Both the position numbers and the translations under genes were made by a program. Positions 1-5,505 of a DNA stretch of 5,505 bases are shown piece by piece (the first letter of the stretch is position 1; every line of letters starts with the position of its first letter). The DNA comes from Rudaea sp. (GTDB lineage Bacteria > Pseudomonadota > Gammaproteobacteria > Xanthomonadales > Rhodanobacteraceae), in contig JAICYA010000157.1 of the NCBI GenBank assembly GCA_025934455.1, positions 1-5,505 on the forward strand, in the 5' to 3' direction. The notes below the pieces were generated by a model. It was given only the letters and a program-made list of their open reading frames with translations. It had not been told where the DNA came from and ran no database searches.

Positions 1-2
1 AG

Positions 3-1319
3 CATTCGCGCGCGCAGGTGCACGACTGGCTGCTGCGCGAAGGCGTGCGCTTCATGCCGGCGGTGAACTGGGTGGAGCGCGGCCTGTACGGCGACGGCAA
101 CAGCCTGCCGCGTTACCACATTGTCTGGGGTACCTCGCGCGAACTCACGCGACGCATGATCGCGGCGCTGCGCGCGGCCGACGACGGTCGGCTCACCGTG
201 CTGCATCGCCAGCGCGTCACGCAACTGGACCGCAGCGCCGGTCGGATCGATGGAGCTGTTGCAATCGATGAGCTGACTGCTGCCGAAACTCGTTTGCAAG
301 CGAGCGTCGTTGTGCTGGCAATGGGCGGCATCAACGGCAGCCACGAACAAGTGCGCGCGAATTGGCCGCAGGGCAGGGCGATGCCAGAGGCGATGCTCAA
401 CGGCGCGCATCCCTTTGCCGACGGCAAGCTGCATCATCTGGCCGCCGGACTCGGCGCACAGATCACGCATGCCGGCGAGATGTGGAATTACGCGGCCGGA
501 TTTCCGCACCCGTATCCGCATTTCGAAGGACACGGCTTGTCGACGATCCCGTGCAAGTCGGCATTGTGGCTGAATCATCGCGGCGAGCGCATCGGTCCGC
601 AGCCGCTCGTCACCGGCTTCGATACGCATTGGCTGTGCCGGCGCGTGGCCGAGCAGGAAAAGCCCTGGACCTGGCACCTGCTGAACTGGCGCATCGCGAT
701 CAAGGAATTCGCGATCTCCGGCGCCGAGCATAACCCGCGCATCCGCGACCAGCAGTTCCCGCAGTTCCTTTACGAAACCCTGTTTGGCAATCATCGCCTC
801 GTGCGCCAGATGCTGCGCGAGAGCCGGGATTTCCTGGTGGACGACACCTTGTCCGGTCTGGCGGCGAAGATGAATGCGCTGACCGCCTCGCACGACGTCG
901 ATCCGCTCGTATTGCAGGCCACCGCGGACACCTTCGACGCCAACTTCGCCAACGGCAACAAGTTGGAGAACGACGACCAGATCCGCCGCATCGCGCATGC
1001 GCGGCAGTGGGGGCCGGATCGCCTGCGCACCTGCAAGCCCGCGCCGCTGCAAACGCACGGCGCCGGGCCGTTCATCGCCATCCGCATGCAACTCATCACG
1101 CGCAAGAGCCTGGGAGGATTGCGCACTGATCTGCACAGCCGCGTGCTCGATGTCCACGATCAGCCGATTCCCGGCCTGTATTGCGTGGGTGAGGCGGCCG
1201 GTTTCGGCGGCGGTGGCGCCAGCGGCAAGCGTTCGCTCGAAGGCACCTTCCTGCCCGGTTGTATTCTTACCGCGCGCGCCGCGGCGCGTTCGATCACGGG
1301 CAAGGAGCGGTTTTCATGA
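3..1319 (+). CDS. FAD-binding dehydrogenase, COG3573 type (5'-partial, C-terminal ~438 aa)
   Basis: The frame is open to the left edge, so the GTG at 18 is internal and the true start lies before the window. Family members are about 550 residues long, so roughly 110 N-terminal residues are missing, including the expected GxGxxG FAD-binding loop. Family-typical segments seen in order are: VNWVERG then GNSLPRYHIVWG near 69-132; VVLAMGGINGSHE near 310-345; GEMWNYAAGFPHPYPHF near 475-528; an LTRK-like ITRKSLGGLRTDL near 1095-1132; and the C-terminal flavin-site signature GLYCVGEAAGFGGGG followed by RSLEGTFLPGC near 1173-1260. The fold is related to fumarate reductase and 3-ketosteroid dehydrogenases, which abstract hydride to or from FAD, but the substrate of this subgroup is not established. 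The stop overlaps the next gene's ATG by 4 bases, so the two are probably translationally coupled. Family assignment is firm; the reaction is unknown. Confidence 0.9.
   Translation, partial: HSRAQVHDWLLREGVRFMPAVNWVERGLYGDGNSLPRYHIVWGTSRELTRRMIAALRAADDGRLTVLHRQRVTQLDRSAGRIDGAVAIDELTAAETRLQASVVVLAMGGINGSHEQVRANWPQGRAMPEAMLNGAHPFADGKLHHLAAGLGAQITHAGEMWNYAAGFPHPYPHFEGHGLSTIPCKSALWLNHRGERIGPQPLVTGFDTHWLCRRVAEQEKPWTWHLLNWRIAIKEFAISGAEHNPRIRDQQFPQFLYETLFGNHRLVRQMLRESRDFLVDDTLSGLAAKMNALTASHDVDPLVLQATADTFDANFANGNKLENDDQIRRIAHARQWGPDRLRTCKPAPLQTHGAGPFIAIRMQLITRKSLGGLRTDLHSRVLDVHDQPIPGLYCVGEAAGFGGGGASGKRSLEGTFLPGCILTARAAARSITGKERFS
1302..1307 (+). promoter_or_regulatory. Shine-Dalgarno for the alpha-hydroxy-acid dehydrogenase
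   Basis: AAGGAG lies 8 bases before the ATG at 1316, inside the end of the upstream gene. It decides the start at 1316 over the in-frame upstream codon at 1259, which would add 19 residues that do not resemble the family. Confidence 0.75.
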
Positions 1320-2467
1320 GCCTTTCGTATCCCGCCACCGCACTGGATTACCGCCGTCTCGCGCAACGTCGCCTGCCGCGTTTCCTGTTCGACTACATCG
1401 ATGGCGCTGCCGGCGATGAAATCACGCTCGCGGCCAACCTCGCGGATCTGGCCGCGATCCGCCTGCGCCAGCGCGTGCTGGTCAACGTGGAAAATGTGGA
1501 CACGCGCGCGACGCTCGCCGGCGAGGATTGCGCGATGCCGCTCGCGCTCGCACCGGTCGGCATGGCGGGCATGATGGCGCGGCGCGGCGAAGCGCAGGCA
1601 GTGCGCGCGGCGAATGCCGCGGGCGTGCCGTTCACGCTGTCCACGGTTGGCATCTGTCCGCTGGCCGAGGTGCAGGCCGCGAGCCGCGCACCATTCTGGT
1701 TCCAGCTCTACATGATCCGCGACCGCGACGTCATCGTCGCCCTGCTCGAACGCGCCTGGGCCGCCGGTTGCCGCACGCTGGTCTTCACCATCGACCTGCC
1801 GATCCCCGGCATGCGTCATCGCGATACCCGCAACGGCGTCGGCGGCAAGGGCCTGCGCGCAGCGCTGCTCAAGGCGGTGCAGGTATTGCCGCGTCCGCAC
1901 TGGCTGTGGAACGTGGCGTTGCGCGGTAGGCCGCTGAATTTCGGCAACCTGACCGAACAGGTGCCCGGCGCGCGCGACCTCACCGCATTCTGGGCGTGGG
2001 TGAATTCGCAATTCGATACGCGCGTGACCTGGCGCGACATCGAGTGGCTGCGCGGTCACTGGAAAGGTCGCCTGCTGCTCAAGGGTATCCTCGACGCCGA
2101 CGACGCGCGTGCGGCCGTGGACGTGGGCGCGGATGGCATCGTCGTCTCCAACCACGGCGGCCGCCAGCTCGATGGCGCGGCCTCGTCCGTTTCCAAACTG
2201 CCGGCGATCGCGCAGGGTGTCGGCGCGCGGACCGAGGTGCTGGTCGATGGCGGAGTGCGCAGTGGCGCGGACATCTTCAAGGCCTTGGCGCTGGGTGCGC
2301 GCGGCGTGCTGATCGGTCGCCCCTGGGTGTGGGCGCTGGCCGGTGCGGGCGAAGCCGGATTGCGCGATCTGCTCGCCACCTTGCAGCGCGAATTGAAACT
2401 GACGATGACGATGGCTGGCGTCACCCGCATTGCCGACATTGGCGCGAACCACCTCGACAAGATTTGA
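1316..2467 (+). CDS. FMN-dependent alpha-hydroxy-acid dehydrogenase, LldD-like
   Basis: A 383-residue protein that should oxidise an L-2-hydroxy acid to the 2-keto acid through FMN, passing electrons to a quinone or other acceptor. It looks complete: DYRRLAQRRLPRFLFDYIDG at 11-30 with the substrate-site Tyr27; the FMN-phosphate/pyrimidine region LALAPVGMAG at 76-85; STVG at 109-112; WFQLY with Gln130 and Tyr132; TIDLPIPGMRHRD at 158-170 with a candidate Arg; LLLKGI with Lys256; the active-site signature SNHGGRQLDG with catalytic His280 and Arg283; DGGVRSG at 311-317; and the FMN-phosphate motif GRP at 334-336. The whole protein aligns by eye with E. coli LldD (396 aa), including the GRPLNFGNL segment at 204-212, but lacks the LldD C-terminal tail and carries IDGAAGDE where LldD has MDGGAYSE. 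Lactate is the default substrate. Mandelate-like or other 2-hydroxy acids are equally possible given the ThDP enzyme next door. It is probably membrane-associated, as in the family. It overlaps the upstream stop (ATGA). Confidence 0.94.
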   Translation: MSLSYPATALDYRRLAQRRLPRFLFDYIDGAAGDEITLAANLADLAAIRLRQRVLVNVENVDTRATLAGEDCAMPLALAPVGMAGMMARRGEAQAVRAANAAGVPFTLSTVGICPLAEVQAASRAPFWFQLYMIRDRDVIVALLERAWAAGCRTLVFTIDLPIPGMRHRDTRNGVGGKGLRAALLKAVQVLPRPHWLWNVALRGRPLNFGNLTEQVPGARDLTAFWAWVNSQFDTRVTWRDIEWLRGHWKGRLLLKGILDADDARAAVDVGADGIVVSNHGGRQLDGAASSVSKLPAIAQGVGARTEVLVDGGVRSGADIFKALALGARGVLIGRPWVWALAGAGEAGLRDLLATLQRELKLTMTMAGVTRIADIGANHLDKI

Positions 2468-2474
2468 CGACTTC

Positions 2475-2480
2475 GAAGGA
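2475..2480 (+). promoter_or_regulatory. Shine-Dalgarno for the ThDP enzyme
   Basis: GAAGGA sits 7 bases before the ATG at 2488, in the 20-base gap after the preceding stop. The same frame is open back to 1996 through the upstream gene, but the family N-terminus begins at the 2488 ATG. Confidence 0.75.
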
Positions 2481-2487
2481 AATCTCC

Positions 2488-4146
2488 ATGCCGAACGGCG
2501 CACAAGCCCTGATCAAGACCCTGGCGGACGCCGGCATCGAGGTGTGTTTTTCCAACCCCGGCACTTCCGAGATGCATTTTGTCGCGGCGCTGGACGGCGA
2601 ACCGCGCTTGCGCGCCGTACTCGCGCTCTTCGAAGGCGTGGCCACCGGCGCGGCCGACGGTTACGCGCGCATGGCCGGCAAGCCGGCCGCGACCTTGCTC
2701 CATCTGGGCTGCGGCCTCGGCAATGGCCTCGCGAACCTGCACAACGCGCGCAAGGGCAGGGTGCCGGTGCTCAACATCGTCGGCGATCATGCGACCTATC
2801 ACGTGCAGTACGACGCGCAGTTGCAATCGGACATCGAAACCGTTGCCCGCAATGTCTCGCCGGGATTCGTGCGCACGTCGAAATCCACGGCGGATCTCTG
2901 CCGCGATGCGGTCGAGGCGATCGCAGTCGCGCGCGGACTGCCCGGCCAGGTCGCCACGTTGATCCTGCCCGCGGACGTGTCATGGAGCGAGGGCGGCGTG
3001 CCGTGTCCGCCGCCATCCGCGCCGACGCCTGGGGTTGCCGACGATGCGGCCGTGCGTGCGATTGCCGAGGCGATCCGCTCAGGCGGAAAAACCGCGCTGC
3101 TGCTCGGCGGCAACGCGCTGCGCGAGAACGCATTGCTGGCCGCCGCGCGCATCGCCGCGCACGCAGGAGTCACGCTGCTGGCCGAGACTTTTCCAACGCG
3201 ATTGGAACGCGGCGCCGGTTTGCCGCCGGTCGAACGCATCGCTTATCTCGCGGAACTTGCGAGCGTGCAGCTTGCAGACGTGAGGAATCTGATCCTGGTC
3301 GATGCCAAGGCGCCGGTGTCGTTCTTCGGTTATCCGGGCAAGAAGAGTTATCTCGTGCCTGATACTTGTGTCGTGCACACGTTGGCCACGCCGGCACAAG
3401 ACGCTGCCGCGAGCTTGGACAAACTCGCGCATTTTCTCGGCGCGGACAAGGCCGTGCCTGCGCTGCAAGCCGTGCGGCGTCCCGTGCGTCCACGCGGCAA
3501 ACTCACCGCCGCCAAGGTGTGCAAGGCGGTGGGACATCTGTTGCCGGACAATGCCATCGTCGTCGACGAGGCGATCACCTCCGGCCTGATGCTGGGCGTG
3601 ATGACCGCTGGCGCGCCGCGCCACGACCTGCTCACCCTCACCGGCGGCGCGATCGGCCAGGGCCTGCCCAACGCCGTCGGCGCGGCAATCGCCTGCCCGG
3701 AGCGTCCGGTGCTGGCGCTGATCGGCGATGGCTCGGCGATGTACACGATCCAGTCGCTGTGGACGATGGCGCGCGAGAAGCTCGACGTCACCGCGATCAT
3801 CTTCAACAACGCGTCGTATTCCGTTCTCAACGTCGAACTCGAACGCGTCGGCGCGGACCGGATCGGACCGAAGGCGTTATCGCAACTGGACCTGCGCAAG
3901 CCGGTGCTGGATTTCGCCCGTCTCGCGCAGGGCATGGGCGTGCACGCGGTGCGCGTGGACGCGGCCGAGGATTTCTGCAAGGCGCTCGAATATGCGCTGG
4001 CTCATCCCGGTCCGCACTTGATCGAGGCGCTGGTGCCCGAATCGCTCGGCGGCGCCAAGCGCCGCGTCCTGCCGTGGATGTTGCGTGCGTTGCCGAGTTT
4101 GCCGCCGGCGGTTGCGCGCGCGATAAAGCGCAAGATTTCACCTTGA
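2488..4146 (+). CDS. ThDP-dependent 2-keto-acid enzyme (annotated type: acetolactate synthase large subunit-like)
   Basis: A 552-residue protein with the three-domain ThDP layout. The N-terminal pyrimidine-binding domain runs from about 1 to 170, with SNPGTSE at 22-28, the activating Glu49 in LFEG, ATGAADGYARMAGKP at 52-66, and GDHATYH at 99-105. The central domain is about 185-330. The C-terminal pyrophosphate domain is about 340-515, with LTGGAIGQGLPNAVGAA at 384-400 and the Mg/ThDP motif GDGS (413-416) to NN (440-441), spaced 24 residues after GDG as in the family. All key cofactor residues are present, so it should be active. Relatives are usually labelled acetolactate synthase, but no small regulatory subunit is adjacent and the overall pattern also fits benzoylformate or other 2-keto-acid decarboxylases. 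The preceding 2-hydroxy-acid dehydrogenase would supply a 2-keto acid. A basic tail at 524-552, beyond the usual domain end, is unusual. The superfamily is certain; the reaction is not. Confidence 0.92.
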   Translation: MPNGAQALIKTLADAGIEVCFSNPGTSEMHFVAALDGEPRLRAVLALFEGVATGAADGYARMAGKPAATLLHLGCGLGNGLANLHNARKGRVPVLNIVGDHATYHVQYDAQLQSDIETVARNVSPGFVRTSKSTADLCRDAVEAIAVARGLPGQVATLILPADVSWSEGGVPCPPPSAPTPGVADDAAVRAIAEAIRSGGKTALLLGGNALRENALLAAARIAAHAGVTLLAETFPTRLERGAGLPPVERIAYLAELASVQLADVRNLILVDAKAPVSFFGYPGKKSYLVPDTCVVHTLATPAQDAAASLDKLAHFLGADKAVPALQAVRRPVRPRGKLTAAKVCKAVGHLLPDNAIVVDEAITSGLMLGVMTAGAPRHDLLTLTGGAIGQGLPNAVGAAIACPERPVLALIGDGSAMYTIQSLWTMAREKLDVTAIIFNNASYSVLNVELERVGADRIGPKALSQLDLRKPVLDFARLAQGMGVHAVRVDAAEDFCKALEYALAHPGPHLIEALVPESLGGAKRRVLPWMLRALPSLPPAVARAIKRKISP

Positions 4147-4164
4147 CGCGCGAATTCCGGTGCC

Positions 4165-4212
4165 GTCGACTTGGCTGATGTCGACCCTGAGCTGCCTGTC
4201 GCGAGGGGCAGC
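4165..4212 (+). terminator. Tandem hairpins, possible operon terminator
   Basis: Two short stems follow the ThDP gene stop: GTCGAC (4165-4170) pairs with GTCGAC (4180-4185) across a 9-base loop, and GCTGCC (4191-4196) pairs with GGCAGC (4207-4212) across about 10 bases. Neither is followed by a T-run, so this is not a canonical intrinsic terminator. Position alone supports a termination or 3'-end-stabilising role. Confidence 0.3.
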
Positions 4213-4229
4213 AATTGGGCTACAAACTC

Positions 4230-4258
4230 TTCAAAAACCACTCCGACACCAGTAAAGT
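4230..4258 (+). promoter_or_regulatory. Weak sigma70-like promoter candidate
   Basis: TTCAAA (4230-4235) and TAAAGT (4253-4258) each match the consensus at 4 of 6 positions and are 17 bases apart, upstream of the repeat-protein gene. A promoter is expected somewhere here because this gene is separated from the operon by 174 bases and differs in composition. The match is poor and could be chance. Confidence 0.2.
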
Positions 4259-4288
4259 CTCGAACTGCGCTACTTTAGTCTGCTTAGT

Positions 4289-4313
4289 CACCCTGCCGTT
4301 GGTGCTCAGGGTG
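4289..4313 (+). promoter_or_regulatory. Hairpin overlapping the ribosome-binding region of the repeat-protein gene
   Basis: CACCCTG (4289-4295) and CAGGGTG (4307-4313) form a perfect 7-bp inverted repeat with an 11-base loop. The right arm covers most of the purine-rich AGGGTGGA stretch just before the ATG at 4321, the best Shine-Dalgarno candidate there. If formed in RNA it could mask ribosome binding; it might alternatively be an operator or chance. Confidence 0.35.
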
Positions 4314-4320
4314 GAAAAGT

Positions 4321-5403
4321 ATGCTTGGACCATTCTCAATCATGCGAAGTCTCATGATCGTCAGAATTCTAGCGACCTTTTTTCTACTCACTTGTCTGAT
4401 CGCGAATGCTCAGACGCCGCTGCCATTCGATGTTCCTGCGGTTCAGTTGTCGCTCGGCGGGAGCGTCAATGCGGTGATCGTCGTGCCAGATGGCGGCGTC
4501 ATTTTGGGTGGAAATTTCAGTACGGTAAATGGAGTTGCTCGATCAAACATTGCTCGACTGCAGCCGAATGGCACTTTGGATCCGGAATGGAATCCGGGAG
4601 CCGATTTAGGTGTGTATGCTTTTGCCCTCGACGCGGCGGGAGAACTCATTGCGGGCGGACAGTTCGGTGTCATTGGCGGCGTAACGCGTACTCACGTAGC
4701 AAAACTCGATCCGAGCGGCCAAGGCAATGTTGATCCGACCTGGAGCCCTGAAGTCGACAGCTGGGGCGTCGATGCATTGGAAACCGACAACAACGGGTGG
4801 GTCTACTTAGGGGGGAACTTCGGCAGCGTCGGTGGACTTGAGCGAGCTGATCTTGCAAGAGTTTCGTTGAACTCAGGTGTGGTAGACGCAGCATGGAATC
4901 CTGCAAGCACTAGTACCGGCACCATCGCGGTCTACGCGCTAAAGACTGACAACCAAGGCTCAATTTTTGTCGGCGGATACTTCACTGGCATCGGAGGGCG
5001 ACAACTTCAGGGTATCGCAAAATTTTCGACCAGCGGAACTGGCGCTGCGGACACCAACTGGAATCCAGATGTCGAGACTTCAGTCCACGCGATAGCCCTT
5101 GATGCAAGTGGCAATCTCTACGTGGGTGGGGATTTCAGCTTAGCCGGCGGCTTGTACCGCGGGGGACTAGCGAAACTTGCAGCAACAGGGACAGGGGCGC
5201 TCGACACGACATGGAACCCGGCGGGATTTGGTCAGGCAACTACGTACGCACTTGCGCTAGACGGCCATGGGTCGATCTATGTTGGAGGTTACCTAATCAA
5301 CAGCGGTTTTGGGAGGAACTATTTTGCAAACTATCTGCCACCTCAACTGGATCGGTGGACACAACCTGGACTGCAGATACCGACAACAACGTCCAGGCAT
5401 TAG
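4321..5403 (+). CDS. Secreted delta-60 repeat (DUF5122-type) beta-propeller protein, frame-disrupted
   Basis: As read, a 360-residue product that stops at 5401-5403. Residues 13-30 form a Sec signal peptide: Arg15, a hydrophobic core ILATFFLLTCLIA, then ANA before Gln31 as the likely cleavage site. From residue 48 the protein consists of repeats of about 48-55 residues. Each has a hydrophobic strand with a D-x-x-G turn, a VGG-F or LGG-F motif, a GG turn, an A-K-L or A-R-L strand, then a G-x-x-D-x-x-W-x-P ending; this is the delta-60 repeat pattern of surface or secreted propeller-like proteins. No enzyme motif is visible, and adhesion or binding roles are only guesses. The start at 4321 is chosen for the purine-rich stretch just upstream; ATGs at 4342 and 4354 would also leave an intact signal peptide. 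The last ~24 residues (337-360) do not fit the repeat and result from a frameshift, so the stop is probably not the natural end. Confidence 0.8.
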   Translation: MLGPFSIMRSLMIVRILATFFLLTCLIANAQTPLPFDVPAVQLSLGGSVNAVIVVPDGGVILGGNFSTVNGVARSNIARLQPNGTLDPEWNPGADLGVYAFALDAAGELIAGGQFGVIGGVTRTHVAKLDPSGQGNVDPTWSPEVDSWGVDALETDNNGWVYLGGNFGSVGGLERADLARVSLNSGVVDAAWNPASTSTGTIAVYALKTDNQGSIFVGGYFTGIGGRQLQGIAKFSTSGTGAADTNWNPDVETSVHAIALDASGNLYVGGDFSLAGGLYRGGLAKLAATGTGALDTTWNPAGFGQATTYALALDGHGSIYVGGYLINSGFGRNYFANYLPPQLDRWTQPGLQIPTTTSRH

Positions 5404-5505
5404 CAATTGACTCGATAGGGAACGTGTATGTTGGCGGACTTTTCCGTACCTTCGGCGGCCAGGGCCGTGTCGGATTTGGCTCACAAAACGCATCGGGAGC
5501 CATGC
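4462..5505 (+). repeat. Array of at least seven delta-60 protein repeats
   Basis: Approximate repeat units are 4462-4605, 4606-4758, 4759-4911, 4912-5076, 5077-5232, 5233-5384 and a partial one from 5385 to the edge. Each ends in W-N-P or W-x-P (the sixth in W-T-A) and contains a G-G-x-F-like or GGY turn. The units are similar at protein level but diverged in DNA, so this is an old internal duplication, not a recent tandem repeat. The last two units are seen only if the frame change near 5328 is corrected. The array probably continues beyond the window. Confidence 0.8.
5328..5505 (+). pseudogene. Frame-shifted continuation of the delta-60 repeat gene (3'-partial)
   Basis: From 5328 a different forward frame, open to the right edge, reads KLSATSTGSVDTTW, then ALAIDSIGNVYVGGLF from 5397, then RTFGGQGRVGF. 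This is exactly the repeat pattern that the upstream frame loses at the same place. Restoring one A to the run at 5328-5330 joins FA to KLSATSTG and rebuilds repeat six. Equivalent positions in other repeats read GCAAAACTC (from 4699) and CGCAAAATT (from 5017), with a full A-run. It is either a true one-base deletion or a sequencing error; the downstream end of the gene is outside the window. Confidence 0.75.

Larger units (their letters stand above)
4147..4320. other. Intergenic spacer between operon and repeat-protein gene
   Basis: This is the only gene-free stretch in the window. It contains two GC-rich hairpins close to the operon end, an AT-richer middle with a weak promoter-like pair, and a 7-bp inverted repeat next to the following start codon. 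I see no tRNA, small-RNA or attachment-site signature. The GC level falls along the spacer, marking the change from the GC-rich operon to the less GC-rich gene that follows. Confidence 0.6.

Noticed and set aside
1996..2487. In-frame upstream extension of the ThDP enzyme to a start at 1996
   Set aside because: The added stretch is Arg/Gly-rich out-of-frame translation of the FMN dehydrogenase gene; the family N-terminus and a good Shine-Dalgarno both point to 2488.
1160..2503. Long open frame on the - strand (447 codons) opposite the FMN dehydrogenase gene
   Set aside because: It is rich in Arg, His, Gln and Ala with no recognisable domain and lies wholly antisense to a well-supported gene; this is a usual by-product of high-GC codon use.
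4275..4289. Direct repeat TTAGTC-TGC-TTAGTC upstream of the repeat-protein gene
   Set aside because: Two 6-base copies with a 9-base period could be an operator, but this is short enough to occur by chance and there is no supporting symmetry or regulator gene.
4387..4398. Possible lipoprotein signal at Cys25 of the repeat protein
   Set aside because: The residues before Cys are L-L-T, which do not fit the lipobox, and the ANA-Q site a few residues later fits ordinary signal peptidase cleavage better.
4215..4733. Alternative + strand open frame of 172 codons covering the spacer and the start of the repeat protein
   Set aside because: It is Cys/Arg/Ser-rich without motifs and overlaps the signal peptide and first repeats, which are clearly coding in another frame.
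5452..5505. Possible second frameshift in the last repeat, where GFGSQNASG replaces the usual A-K-L strand
   Set aside because: No single insertion or deletion restores the usual motif, and the frame stays open to the edge; ordinary divergence explains it.

Overview
The window is dense, high-GC bacterial DNA with all recognisable genes on the + strand. Composition, codon use and gene types suggest a high-GC proteobacterium. A Xanthomonadales/Rhodanobacteraceae-like host is a guess only; no rRNA, tRNA or lineage marker is present to settle it.

Positions 1-4146 hold a tight three-gene cluster, almost certainly one operon. First comes the C-terminal ~438 residues of an FAD-binding dehydrogenase of the COG3573 type, whose N-terminus lies before the window. 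It overlaps by 4 bases (ATGA) with an FMN-dependent alpha-hydroxy-acid dehydrogenase of the L-lactate dehydrogenase (LldD) family. After a 20-base gap comes a thiamine-diphosphate (ThDP) enzyme of the acetolactate synthase/benzoylformate decarboxylase superfamily. The cofactor order FAD, FMN, ThDP suggests a small catabolic or modifying pathway: a 2-hydroxy acid is oxidised to a 2-keto acid, which the ThDP enzyme then decarboxylates or ligates. This parallels the MdlB/MdlC pair of mandelate degradation. The substrate cannot be read from the sequence.

Positions 4147-4320 are a non-coding spacer with two GC-rich hairpins just after the operon, a weak promoter candidate, and a third hairpin covering the Shine-Dalgarno region of the next gene.

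From 4321 to the right edge lies a secreted protein made of delta-60 (DUF5122-type) beta-propeller repeats, with a Sec signal peptide and at least seven repeats. Its base composition is more mixed and less GC-rich than the operon. The reading frame breaks near 5328-5330, where one A appears to be missing from an A-run. The stop at 5401-5403 is a consequence, and the repeat pattern continues in another frame to the end of the window. This is either a real disruption or a homopolymer sequencing error.

I found no mobile element, CRISPR array, RNA gene or plainly novel defence-type system. The points most worth following are the three-flavin/ThDP gene set of unknown substrate and the frameshift in the repeat protein.
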